From Paenibacillus glycanilyticus (GTDB lineage: Bacteria; Bacillota; Bacilli; Paenibacillales; Paenibacillaceae), in NCBI RefSeq assembly GCF_030161375.1, contig NZ_BSSQ01000001.1:248001-312000 (forward strand): a stretch of DNA of 64,000 bases. The letters run 5' to 3'. This document shows positions 8,995-16,137 of the stretch, piece by piece. Each line of letters starts with the position of its first letter. Positions within the stretch are counted from its first letter, which is position 1. Made by a program: the position numbers and the translations under genes. The notes under the pieces were generated by a model. That model was not told the origin of the DNA and ran no database searches. It worked only from the letters and a program-made list of their open reading frames with translations.

Positions 8995-9093
8995 ATGTCC
9001 ATTACTTTCGTTATTGTTATGACAGTCTTTATTTTGTTCCTGACTGCCATCTTGACGTCTTCATACAACGACGACAAGACCAAAGGCCTTTAA
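8995..9093 (+). CDS. 32-residue single-pass membrane peptide
   Basis: ATG 8995 to TAA 9093 encodes a hydrophobic segment (MSITFVIVMTVFILFLTAIL) followed by a charged tail ending DDKTKGL. GGAGGTG lies nine bases upstream, TATAAT at 8960-8965, and a strong terminator directly follows, so this looks like a real monocistronic unit. One membrane helix with a short charged end is seen. I do not recognise it; no function is proposed. Confidence 0.7.
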   Translation: MSITFVIVMTVFILFLTAILTSSYNDDKTKGL

Positions 9094-9100
9094 GAAGAAC

Positions 9101-9143
9101 AAAAAAGAAGCTTCCCCTGTTCCCAGGAGGAGCTTCTTTTTTT
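9101..9143 (+). terminator. Intrinsic terminator, small membrane peptide gene
   Basis: AAAAAAGAAGCT / AGCTTCTTTTTTT stem with inner CCT/AGG pairing and a T-run, eight bases after the stop of the 32-codon gene. Confidence 0.85.
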
Positions 9144-9189
9144 ATGATCTCGTATGTTTTATTAGTGCTGTTATGGATGATCTATCCGA

Positions 9190-9441
9190 TTAACGGTGAT
9201 GAAGTTGCCCCATCTCACTCATACATGGCTCACATAGATAACGTTCTTTGAATTCTTTAACTTCTTCCATGGATCCGCAGAACACGCATCTTGGACGGTA
9301 ACGCTCAAGAATAATGTGATCGCCTTGCACTAAAATCTCAACAGGATCCCCCTCATTCATTTGGTACCTTTTTCGAAGTGATTTCGGCAGAACAATTCGT
9401 CCGAGTTGATCCACCTTTCTAACCACACCTGCTGGTTTCAT
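9190..9441 (-). CDS. AbrB/SpoVT-type regulator with C-terminal zinc-ribbon-like motif
   Basis: 83 residues. Residues 1-50 form a swapped-hairpin DNA-binding domain typical of AbrB: GVVRKVDQLGRIVLPKSLRK and GDPVEILVQGDHIILERY. Cysteines 52, 55, 70 and 73 (CVFC and CEPC) then suggest a small zinc ribbon in place of the usual AbrB oligomerisation tail. RBS is AGAGGTG. AbrB proteins of Bacillus repress stationary-phase genes; whether this paralogue does so is not known. It lies downstream of trmL on the same strand with about 120 bases between. Confidence 0.88.
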   Translation of the reverse strand: MKPAGVVRKVDQLGRIVLPKSLRKRYQMNEGDPVEILVQGDHIILERYRPRCVFCGSMEEVKEFKERYLCEPCMSEMGQLHHR

Positions 9442-9563
9442 CTTTTCACCTCTTTATGTCTGGATTTGCAAGCTAACGTTGTGAAAACATTGCACAGTAG
9501 ACTTTTCGATGGTCTCAAACGAATTCCTTCCTAAACAAGGATAATCCTTAATATCATGCAAAT

Positions 9564-10028
9564 TCAGCGCATTCCTGGAAATTTATTCTGGCGCAATGCC
9601 TCAAATACAATGATGGCAGCCGAATTGGACAAGTTCAGAGAACGGACATCCCCAGTCATTGGCATCCGCATGCAAGTATCCAGATTCGCATCAATCAGCT
9701 CTTGCGGAAGGCCCTTCGTTTCTTTACCGAACACGAAAAAATCACCGTCTTGGAACTCGAATTCCGTGTAGACCTTGCTTGCTCTTGTACTCGCGTAAAA
9801 AAACCTGCCGCCCTGATTCGCATCCTGCAGTTCCTGGAAGGAATCATGATACTCCACATGAACCGCATGCCAATAATCCAGTCCGGCGCGCTTTAGAGTA
9901 CGGTCATCAGTCTGGAAGCCGAGGGGACGGACAAGATGAAGATGTGCGCCTGTTGCGGCGCAAGTACGGGCGATATTGCCCGTGTTTGCAGGAATTTCAG
10001 GTTCAACCAATACGATATGAAAAGCCAT
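9564..10028 (-). CDS. trmL: tRNA (cytidine/uridine-34 2'-O)-methyltransferase TrmL
   Basis: 154 residues from ATG 10028. AFHIVLVEPEIPANTGNIAR at the N-terminus, FGKETKGLP and the C-terminal MPMTGDVRSLNLSNSAAI knot signature mark a minimal SPOUT methyltransferase of the TrmL family, which methylates the wobble ribose of tRNA-Leu isoacceptors using SAM. A longer frame to 10064 lacks family similarity; GAGGTAAG precedes the chosen start. Length matches E. coli TrmL (about 157). Confidence 0.93.
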   Translation of the reverse strand: MAFHIVLVEPEIPANTGNIARTCAATGAHLHLVRPLGFQTDDRTLKRAGLDYWHAVHVEYHDSFQELQDANQGGRFFYASTRASKVYTEFEFQDGDFFVFGKETKGLPQELIDANLDTCMRMPMTGDVRSLNLSNSAAIIVFEALRQNKFPGMR

Positions 10029-10195
10029 AACTGTACTTACCTCACATTCTATGTCATTATACACGATTCATTATACTACCGCATTAGTGCCAAAGCGGCA
10101 ATTTTTACATTAGGTTTACGTTACCTTAATCTCCACATAAACGTCGTCCTTCATAATGAAGTCATCATTTAGGAGGCAAAAGGAGAATAGATACG

Positions 10196-10912
10196 ATGAA
10201 AAAGAAAATTTTGGTCGTCGATGACGAGCCTTCCATCTCCATGCTTATCGAATTTAACTTGAAACTCGCCGGTTACGATGTACGGTGCGTAAGTGATGGC
10301 GAGGCCGTATTCGAGATGTTAAAGCCCTTCCGTCCAGACCTGATCGTACTTGACTTGATGCTTCCGAAGATGGATGGTATTCAAGTATGCCGCGAGCTGC
10401 GTAAGCAAAGCAACGCTGTACCAATTGTCATGTTAACCGCCTTGCAGGATGTCACCGACAAAATCGCCGGACTCGATAACGGAGCCGATGATTATATGAC
10501 GAAGCCGTTTAGCCCGCAAGAGCTGATTTCCCGCATTCAAGCCATTTTCCGCCGCATTCAATCCCTTCCGGGGCAAGCGGAGAGCACGACGTTCGATATC
10601 GGCCGTTTAACGGTTCGAGCGGAGCAACGCGAAGTTCTGATTGAAGGCAAACCCATTGAACTGACACCTAAAGAATTCGAACTTCTTCTCTTCTTATGTA
10701 AGCATAGAGGCAAAGTATTAAGTCGTCAGCAACTGCTTCACGGGGTATGGGATTACCATTTCCTCGGAGATACGCGTATTGTTGACGTTCATATCAGTCA
10801 TCTTCGCGACAAAATCGAGCAAAACGCAAGAACGCCGGAGTACATTATGACGGTCCGCAATGTCGGCTATAAGCTTCATGCCCCTAATATGGCCGATTCG
10901 TCCCTTGCATAA
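10196..10912 (+). CDS. OmpR/PhoB-family response regulator, orphan
   Basis: 238 residues. Receiver domain 1-120 with acidic DDE at 9-11, phospho-acceptor Asp53 (LIVLDLMLP) and the lysine in TKPFSP; a C-terminal winged helix follows (ELTPKEFELLLFL and TRIVDVHISHLRDKIE). AAGGAG stands ten bases before ATG. No histidine kinase is adjacent: serC follows convergently behind a terminator. The kinase partner and regulon are therefore unknown from this window. Confidence 0.92.
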   Translation: MKKKILVVDDEPSISMLIEFNLKLAGYDVRCVSDGEAVFEMLKPFRPDLIVLDLMLPKMDGIQVCRELRKQSNAVPIVMLTALQDVTDKIAGLDNGADDYMTKPFSPQELISRIQAIFRRIQSLPGQAESTTFDIGRLTVRAEQREVLIEGKPIELTPKEFELLLFLCKHRGKVLSRQQLLHGVWDYHFLGDTRIVDVHISHLRDKIEQNARTPEYIMTVRNVGYKLHAPNMADSSLA

Positions 10913-10926
10913 TCGCCCCAACAAGG

Positions 10927-10962
10927 AAGACCGCCTTTCCGTTTACGGAAATGGCGGTCTTT
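10927..10962. terminator. Bidirectional terminator between response regulator and serC
   Basis: AAGACCGCC and CGGAAA pair across a TTTA loop with GGCGGTCTT, followed by T-rich sequence. It sits between two convergent genes and can serve both. Confidence 0.85.
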
Positions 10963-10970
10963 GTCTTTAC

Positions 10971-12059
10971 TTAACCGTTACGACGCTGGAAGTCTGCCAT
11001 AAATTCAGCAAGCGCTTTGCAGCTCTCATGCGGTACAGCGTTGTACGTCGAGGCACGCAGGCCGCCAACATCGCGATGGCCCTTCAGGCCAACAAAACCG
11101 TTTTGTTCCGATTCCTTCACGAACAGCTTCTCAAGCTCTTCGCTTTGAATACGGAACGTAATGTTCATCAGCGAGCGGCTGTCCGGATGAGCGCATCCGA
11201 TGTAGAAGCCGTTGCTTTGATCGATGGCATCGTAGATCAACTTCGTTTTATCGCGGTTGAACTGCTCCATAGCCGCTACGCCGCCATTGCCTTTGATCCA
11301 TTTAAGAACCAGGTTAACCATATAGACCGAGAAGGATGGCGGTGTGTTATAAAGCGAGCTTGCTTTTGCATGGGTATCATAACGGAAAATAGCCGGGATG
11401 TTCTTCGGGCTTTCTGCTACGAGATCATCGCGAACGATAACAACCGTAACGCCAGAAGGTCCGAGGTTTTTTTGCGCGCCGGCATAGATCAAGCCGAATT
11501 TGCTAATATCAATAGGACGGCTAAGAATATCGCTCGACATATCGGCAACAAGCGGTACATTGCCAAGGTTTGTCGGATACTCCTGGAACTGTACGCCCCC
11601 GATTGTTTCATTGGAAGTCATATGAAGGTAAGCCGCATTCTCCGGAACGATAAAATCATTCACATTTGGCATGCGCATATAGTTGTCGCCTTCAGACGAA
11701 GCCGCGATTACGGTTTCACCGATCAGCTTCGCTTCCTTCAGCGCTTTATCAGCCCATGCGCCGGTTTTGACATAAGCGCCCGAACGACCTGCGGAAAGAA
11801 GATTCATGGGAATCATGGCAAACTGCTGGCTTGCGCCGCCTTGCAGGAACAGTACATGATAGTTATCCGGAATACCGAACAATTCGCGCATGAGTGCTTG
11901 TGATTCATTATTCACTTGCTCATACAGTGCGCTGCGGTGCGACATCTCCATAATGGACATCCCTGCGCCCTGATATTCGACAAATTGCTCCTGCGCCTGT
12001 TGCAGCACTTCAAGCGGTAAAGCGGCCGGTCCTGCATTGAAATTATACGCTCGATTCAT
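10971..12059 (-). CDS. serC: Phosphoserine aminotransferase
   Basis: 362 residues, the usual SerC length. Typical segments are YNFNAGPAALPLEVLQQ, FLQGGASQQFAMIPMNLL, the PLP lysine in YAGAQKNLGPSG and GLKGHRDVGGLRAS near the C-terminus. SerC converts 3-phosphohydroxypyruvate and glutamate to phosphoserine in serine synthesis, and also acts in pyridoxal phosphate formation in some bacteria. RBS is AGAAGGTGG. serA and serB are not adjacent. A TGTGA/TCACA palindrome lies upstream. Confidence 0.96.
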   Translation of the reverse strand: MNRAYNFNAGPAALPLEVLQQAQEQFVEYQGAGMSIMEMSHRSALYEQVNNESQALMRELFGIPDNYHVLFLQGGASQQFAMIPMNLLSAGRSGAYVKTGAWADKALKEAKLIGETVIAASSEGDNYMRMPNVNDFIVPENAAYLHMTSNETIGGVQFQEYPTNLGNVPLVADMSSDILSRPIDISKFGLIYAGAQKNLGPSGVTVVIVRDDLVAESPKNIPAIFRYDTHAKASSLYNTPPSFSVYMVNLVLKWIKGNGGVAAMEQFNRDKTKLIYDAIDQSNGFYIGCAHPDSRSLMNITFRIQSEELEKLFVKESEQNGFVGLKGHRDVGGLRASTYNAVPHESCKALAEFMADFQRRNG

Positions 12060-12095
12060 TTCCGTTACCCACCTTCTGGTTTTGTTACATCCGAG

Positions 12096-12107
12096 TGTGA
12101 TCTCACA
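12096..12107. promoter_or_regulatory. Small palindrome TGTGATCTCACA upstream of serC
   Basis: TGTGA-TC-TCACA lies in the 137-base divergent gap between serC and thpR, 36 bases upstream of the serC start. It has operator-like symmetry. No known regulator is assigned. Confidence 0.35.
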
Positions 12108-12196
12108 TGATATTGATTATGATAGCAATTTTAGTGACTATCTTCAAGTATAATTACAACATGTTAGTGACAAAAAGTCGAACGGAGATTAATCAT

Positions 12197-12775
12197 ATGG
12201 TAAATAATATTCGGATTTTCACCGCAATATCTATTCCAGACTCTATAACCGGACAAATCGTTAGCCATTTGCCTAGTTGGCAGGAAAGACTGTCCTTCCA
12301 GAAATGGGTAGACCCGAGAGATCTGCATATTACGCTTCATTTCATCGGGGATGCCTCCCCTTCTTCGCTCGAGGCCGTTCAGAATGCGATGCAGGAAGCT
12401 GTCTCCCGGTCCCGGCGTTTCTCGATCGAGCTGTCGAAGCTTGGCAGCTTTGGACGCGAGGATCGGCCGTCCGTGTTGTGGTTAGGTCTGAATAGCTTGC
12501 CCGAAGAGTTGCTTCAGCTCCATCAACGGCTAGGCGAAACGCTTCATTCAGGTATCGGTTACACGCCAGAGACGCGTCCATATCGCCCTCACGTCACCTT
12601 AGCCCGCAAATACATCGCCGATAAGCCTTGTTCGGTCGAATATTTGCACAACCTCTCCGACTCCTATCAGCAGCAAAAGACAGCATTTGACGTAAACCGA
12701 ATAACCTTGTACCGCACCCGCCTGGGCGAAAGTCCTATGTACGAGCCGCTTGTTGTCTTAAATTTCGACAAATGA
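12197..12775 (+). CDS. thpR: RNA 2',3'-cyclic phosphodiesterase (2H family)
   Basis: 192 residues from ATG 12197, which has GGAG at good spacing; upstream in-frame starts extend beyond family length. Two catalytic HxT motifs are visible, HITLHFIG (about 56) and HVTLARKY (about 135), the signature of the 2H phosphoesterase fold. RIFTAISIP at the N-terminus and FDVNRITLYRTRLG near the end fit the LigT/ThpR family, which opens 2',3'-cyclic phosphates on RNA. Physiological substrate is uncertain. It is divergent from serC and ends in a terminator shared with glnA. Confidence 0.93.
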   Translation: MVNNIRIFTAISIPDSITGQIVSHLPSWQERLSFQKWVDPRDLHITLHFIGDASPSSLEAVQNAMQEAVSRSRRFSIELSKLGSFGREDRPSVLWLGLNSLPEELLQLHQRLGETLHSGIGYTPETRPYRPHVTLARKYIADKPCSVEYLHNLSDSYQQQKTAFDVNRITLYRTRLGESPMYEPLVVLNFDK

Positions 12776-12776
12776 A

Positions 12777-12802
12777 AAGCGGACCCCTCCAGGGGCCCGC
12801 TT
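12777..12802. terminator. Bidirectional terminator between thpR and glnA
   Basis: AAGCGG and CCCCT pair with AGGGG and CCGCTT around a two-base loop, two bases after the thpR stop and 19 bases past the convergent glnA stop. Confidence 0.7.
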
Positions 12803-12820
12803 GAATAAGTGCGTTTCGAA

Positions 12821-14245
12821 TTAGCAGCCGAAATACAGGCTGTACTCGTGTGGATGAATACGGATCGATACCGCTTTAGCTTCGCTGCGTTTAACGGCAA
12901 CATAGTTAGCGATGAAGTCTTCCGTAAATACGCCGCTTTCAGTCAAGAATTCGGAATCCGCTTCGAGAGCGTCAAGCGCTTCGTCGAGTGTACCAGGTAC
13001 GCTGCGGATTTCTTTTTTCTCTTCTTCTGGCAGTTCGTAGATGTTTTTGTCGAATGGACCATAGCCCAGAGCTACAGGATCCAGTTTGCGTTTGATACCG
13101 TCCAGACCAGCAAGCAGCATAGCCGCGAATGCCAGGTAAGGGTTAGCCGTGGAGTCCGGCGTACGGAACTCGATACGGCAGCCTTTTGGCGTTACCGATG
13201 CGATTGGAATACGTACTGCTGCGGAACGGTTACCTTTGGAGAATACAAGGTTAACCGGTGCTTCGTAACCAGGAACCAGACGTTTGAACGAGTTTGTCGA
13301 AGGGTTCGTCAAAGCGATCAGGGCTGGAGCATGGTGCAGAACGCCACCGATGTAGTTCATAGCCAGCGGGCTCAGGTTGCCGTAAGCGCCTTTTTCATAG
13401 AACATAGGAGCGTCGCCATCGAAGATGGACATATGCACGTGCATACCGGAACCGTTGTCGCCGAACAGTGGTTTTGGCATGAAAGTAGCCACTTTACCGT
13501 ATTGGCGAGCTGTGTTGTGAACGATATATTTGTACAGCATCAGGTTGTCAGCTGTTTTCGTCAATGTGTCGAAACGGAAGTTGATTTCTGCTTGGCCTGC
13601 AGTTGCAACTTCATGGTGATGACGCTCAACGCGAAGGCCAACTTCTTGCATCAGGCGAACCATTTCGCTGCGGATGTCTTGTTGTTGGTCAACAGGAGCA
13701 ACTGGCACGTAACCGCCTTTTACAGGAACTTTAAAGCCCAGGTTGCCGCCTTCTTCTTTACGGTTTGTGTTCCAACCCGCTTCTTCGGAATCCACGTAGA
13801 AGGAAGAAGAGTTCATTGTGCTTTCGTAGCGAACTTCGTCGAATACGAAGAATTCGGACTCAGGCGCGAAGAATGCAGTAGTACCGATACCGGTAGTTTG
13901 CAGGTATTCTTCCGCTTTTTGAGCGATGCTGCGTGGGTCACGCTCATAACGCTCGCCGTCCGGTGTATGAATGTTACACATAATGTTCAGTGTAGGATGA
14001 TCTGTGAAAGGATCAACGAATGCTGCATCAGTATCTGGCATCATTACCATGTCAGATTCTTCGATACCGCGGAAACCTGGGATCGAGGAACCGTCAAAAG
14101 CTACACCGTTTACGAAAGTATCAGCGTCAACTTCTGTCGAAGGAAGAGTAATGTGGTGCGCGCGACCAGCGAGATCCACGAAGCGGAAATCTACAAACTG
14201 GATGTTGTTTTCTTGAATTTGTTCCAAAACTTTTTGAACTGACAT
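12821..14245 (-). CDS. glnA: Type I glutamine synthetase, GSI-beta-like
   Basis: 474 residues with a complete GSI core: FVDLAGRAHHITLP, FDGSSIPGF, FFAPESEFFVFD, AEINFRFDTL, GSGMHVHMS and the NRSAAVRIP segment. Bacillus GSI-alpha enzymes are about 444 residues. This one is longer and has DKNIYELPEEE with Tyr403, equivalent to the adenylylation-loop tyrosine (KNLYDLPPEE) of enterobacterial GSI-beta. It condenses ammonia and glutamate with ATP. GGAGGAAAT precedes ATG. A GlnR/TnrA-type box and a consensus promoter lie upstream, supporting nitrogen control. No glnR gene is adjacent, so this is probably not the glnRA locus. Confidence 0.95.
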   Translation of the reverse strand: MSVQKVLEQIQENNIQFVDFRFVDLAGRAHHITLPSTEVDADTFVNGVAFDGSSIPGFRGIEESDMVMMPDTDAAFVDPFTDHPTLNIMCNIHTPDGERYERDPRSIAQKAEEYLQTTGIGTTAFFAPESEFFVFDEVRYESTMNSSSFYVDSEEAGWNTNRKEEGGNLGFKVPVKGGYVPVAPVDQQQDIRSEMVRLMQEVGLRVERHHHEVATAGQAEINFRFDTLTKTADNLMLYKYIVHNTARQYGKVATFMPKPLFGDNGSGMHVHMSIFDGDAPMFYEKGAYGNLSPLAMNYIGGVLHHAPALIALTNPSTNSFKRLVPGYEAPVNLVFSKGNRSAAVRIPIASVTPKGCRIEFRTPDSTANPYLAFAAMLLAGLDGIKRKLDPVALGYGPFDKNIYELPEEEKKEIRSVPGTLDEALDALEADSEFLTESGVFTEDFIANYVAVKRSEAKAVSIRIHPHEYSLYFGC

Positions 14246-14323
14246 CAGATATTTCCTCCATTTCCGAACATTTGCATAGTGGTGAACAGTTATTGTTCAA
14301 GTTTCGCGTTAAACTATGAGGTA

Positions 14324-14352
14324 ATTATAAAACTACGGTTTAGCATCGTCAA
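14324..14352 (-). promoter_or_regulatory. Promoter of glnA
   Basis: Read on the minus strand, TTGACG (14347-14352) and TATAAT (14324-14329) are separated by 17 bases, 79 bases before the start codon. An inverted repeat, TGAACA and TGTTCA, lies in the leader at 14283-14299 and may be a further control site. Confidence 0.85.
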
Positions 14353-14380
14353 TACTTATGTCAGGTATTTTTTATTCATA

Positions 14381-14397
14381 TGTGAGGTATACTTACA
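14381..14397. promoter_or_regulatory. GlnR/TnrA box upstream of glnA
   Basis: TGTGAGGTATACTTACA is an exact match to TGTNA-N7-TNACA, the binding site of GlnR and TnrA in Bacillales. It is centred about 70 bases upstream of the predicted transcription start. A second partial half-site (TGTCAGGTAT, 14360-14369) lies between it and the -35 box. Confidence 0.85.
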
Positions 14398-14438
14398 AGT
14401 TTAAACATTTGTTCACAATTAAGCCTTTACATTCGCTC

Positions 14439-14476
14439 AAAAAATCCGGGAGGCCTTGTATATCAAGGCTTCCCGG
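14439..14476 (-). terminator. Intrinsic terminator, DAHP synthase gene
   Basis: CCGGGAGGCCTTG pairs with CAAGGCTTCCCGG across TATAT; on the minus strand it is followed by a six-T run. It ends the DAHP synthase transcript. Confidence 0.88.
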
Positions 14477-14498
14477 CTTTTCTGATTTACGAATTGGA

Positions 14499-15560
14499 TT
14501 AGATTTTCCACTCTGCGAAAGCCGCTGCCGGCTCTTTGACTGTATTGAATTTCTTCCCGACGATTGGCGCCAGTTTCTCTAAATCCTTTAACAAATTAGC
14601 AAATTGGTCTGGGAATAGAGATTGTACACCGTCACCTGTCATCGAATTATCCGGATCTGTATGCATTTCCACGATCAGACCGTTCGCCCCTGCGGCAACG
14701 GAAGCTTTGGACATCGGCTCTACCAATTCGCGGCGGCCCGTACCGTGGCTTGGATCGGAAATGACCGGTAGATGGCTAAGCCCTTGCAGGACCGGAATAG
14801 CTGACAAGTCCAGCGTATTTCGAGTGTAAGTCTCGAACGTTCGGATTCCGCGCTCGCATAACATAACATTCGGATTTCCGCCGGCCAGTATATATTCCGC
14901 CGCATTCAGGAATTCATCGTACGTTGCGCTAAAACCGCGTTTGAGCAGTACCGGTGTCTGAATGGTTCCGAGCTTGCGGAGCAAGTCGAAGTTCTGCATG
15001 TTGCGCGTGCCGACTTGAAGGATGTCCGCGTATTCCGCGCATACATCAACATACTCGGGCGTCATAACTTCGGTAATCGTCAGTAAGCCGTGTTTCTTGC
15101 CCGCTTCCGCCATCATGATCAGGCCTTCTACGCCAACGCCTTGGAAGCTGTAAGGACCGGTACGCGGTTTGAAAGCTCCGCCTCGCAGCACCTGTCCGCC
15201 GGCAGCTTTCACAAGACGAGCGATTTCATCGATTTGCTCCGGCGATTCAACCGCACATGGACCACCCATGATCACAAGGTTCTCGCCGCCGATCTTCACG
15301 CCCTTGATGTCAATAATGGTATCGTCAGGATGGAAGTCGCGGCTCGCTAGTTTGTACGACTTCGAAATTTTGATGACGTTCTCTACGCCTTTCATTTGGC
15401 GGAGATGTTCGGCCAGCGTTGGTTCCGCCTGGCCGATAATGCCGATCACCGTACGGTCGGTTCCTCTCGATACATGGGCTTGCACGCCCGCTCTTTCAAT
15501 ATGGTTCACAATTTCTTGGATACGCTCTTCAGCAATATGTGGGCTAGTAATAACGATCAT
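14499..15560 (-). CDS. aroF: 3-deoxy-7-phosphoheptulonate (DAHP) synthase, type I-beta with N-terminal regulatory domain
   Basis: 353 residues from ATG 15560 (AAGGAG eight bases ahead; an ATG six bases further upstream is too close to that site). Residues 1-70 form the ferredoxin-like/ACT-type regulatory domain found in Thermotoga-type enzymes, followed by a KDO8P/DAHP barrel with IMGGPCAVES, GGAFKPRTGPYSFQG, LLKRGFSAT and SDPSHGTGRR. The enzyme joins phosphoenolpyruvate and erythrose 4-phosphate in the first step of aromatic amino acid synthesis; the N domain usually gives feedback inhibition. Transcribed alone behind a promoter with an operator-like repeat. Confidence 0.95.
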   Translation of the reverse strand: MIVITSPHIAEERIQEIVNHIERAGVQAHVSRGTDRTVIGIIGQAEPTLAEHLRQMKGVENVIKISKSYKLASRDFHPDDTIIDIKGVKIGGENLVIMGGPCAVESPEQIDEIARLVKAAGGQVLRGGAFKPRTGPYSFQGVGVEGLIMMAEAGKKHGLLTITEVMTPEYVDVCAEYADILQVGTRNMQNFDLLRKLGTIQTPVLLKRGFSATYDEFLNAAEYILAGGNPNVMLCERGIRTFETYTRNTLDLSAIPVLQGLSHLPVISDPSHGTGRRELVEPMSKASVAAGANGLIVEMHTDPDNSMTGDGVQSLFPDQFANLLKDLEKLAPIVGKKFNTVKEPAAAFAEWKI

Positions 15561-15621
15561 GTTCATCTCTCCTTTTTCACTTCAACGCTTATACGCTTTT
15601 ATGCTTTGCGGCTTTTATGCT

Positions 15622-15667
15622 TTTACTTGTTAAAGTAAATATACATGATGGACTTTGGTTTCGTCAA
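15622..15667 (-). promoter_or_regulatory. Promoter and start-site palindrome of DAHP synthase gene
   Basis: On the minus strand TTGACG (15662-15667), an 18-base spacer and TATATT (15638-15643) form a promoter. The inverted repeat TTTACTT/AAGTAAA (15622-15639) lies across the predicted start point, a typical repressor position. The leader then holds two direct copies of AAGCATAAAAGC. Confidence 0.65.
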
Positions 15668-15685
15668 TTATTATTTTCTTGAGTT

Positions 15686-15832
15686 AGCTGTTATGCCGCT
15701 GCGGAAGTGAATGTTCTTACGATCGCTGTGCTCGCTAGATTCCCTGAATGTATTATTCTAAGGTTGGAATCTATCTCACAAGGCGAACGCTACGCTTCTA
15801 CAGAACATTCACTTCCTCCGCCGCTGACAGCT
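15686..15832. repeat. Long palindromic repeat, family 1, copy B
   Basis: Outer arms AGCTGT / ACAGCT and GGAAGTGAATGTTC / GAACATTCACTTCC; inner arms TAGATTCC / GGAATCTA. Conserved cores: GTTCTTACGATCGC (15713-15726) and GCGAACGCTACGCTTCTACA (from 15783). It occupies the gap between the DAHP synthase promoter and ispH (15567-16137), which has no gene. Confidence 0.85.
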
Positions 15833-15960
15833 GGATCAATAAAAACAATAAAAAACGAATCCCAAGAGTCCTTGCCGGCCGGACCAGCAAAACCCATCTT
15901 GAGCATCCAAATCTGCTGCCCACGAACAATAAGTTCAAGCTCTGGAAAGTTAAAATAGCT

Positions 15961-16022
15961 GTAGCGCCTTAATCGGCGCAGTATTCTCTAGCTTAACGAT
16001 GTGCTGCATCGTTAAGCGCTAC
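15961..16022. other. Possible three-way-junction structured element
   Basis: GTAGCGC (15961-15967) pairs with GCGCTAC (16016-16022). Inside lie a small CGCC/GGCG hairpin (15965-15978) and a perfect 11-bp hairpin GCTTAACGATG / CATCGTTAAGC (15991-16017). The outer and inner stems share a few bases, so not all form together. It lies in the gap downstream of ispH; nothing else was recognised there. Confidence 0.35.
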
Positions 16023-16097
16023 TATATAGGGCAGATCGGCCTCCTTATCGATGCCTCCCATCTTTAAGGCTTAACCAAACGGTAAGAACAAAATAAA

Positions 16098-16129
16098 AAC
16101 TGCGGCGCAATCAACCTCGCGCCGCAGTT
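16098..16129 (-). terminator. Intrinsic terminator, ispH
   Basis: Perfect 11-bp stem AACTGCGGCGC / GCGCCGCAGTT followed on the minus strand by TTTATTTTG, nine bases after the ispH stop. Confidence 0.88.
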
Positions 16130-16137
16130 CTATCCTA

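Noticed and set aside
12809-14242. 477-codon open frame opposite glnA
   Set aside because: It is the antisense shadow of a clearly coding glutamine synthetase gene; the translation is Cys/Phe/Arg-rich, shows no family pattern and has no RBS.
15634-15657. Tiny leader peptide with Tyr-Ile-Tyr-Phe codons before DAHP synthase, suggesting attenuation
   Set aside because: Its ATG overlaps the promoter spacer upstream of the predicted transcription start, and there is no RBS, so it would not be translated.
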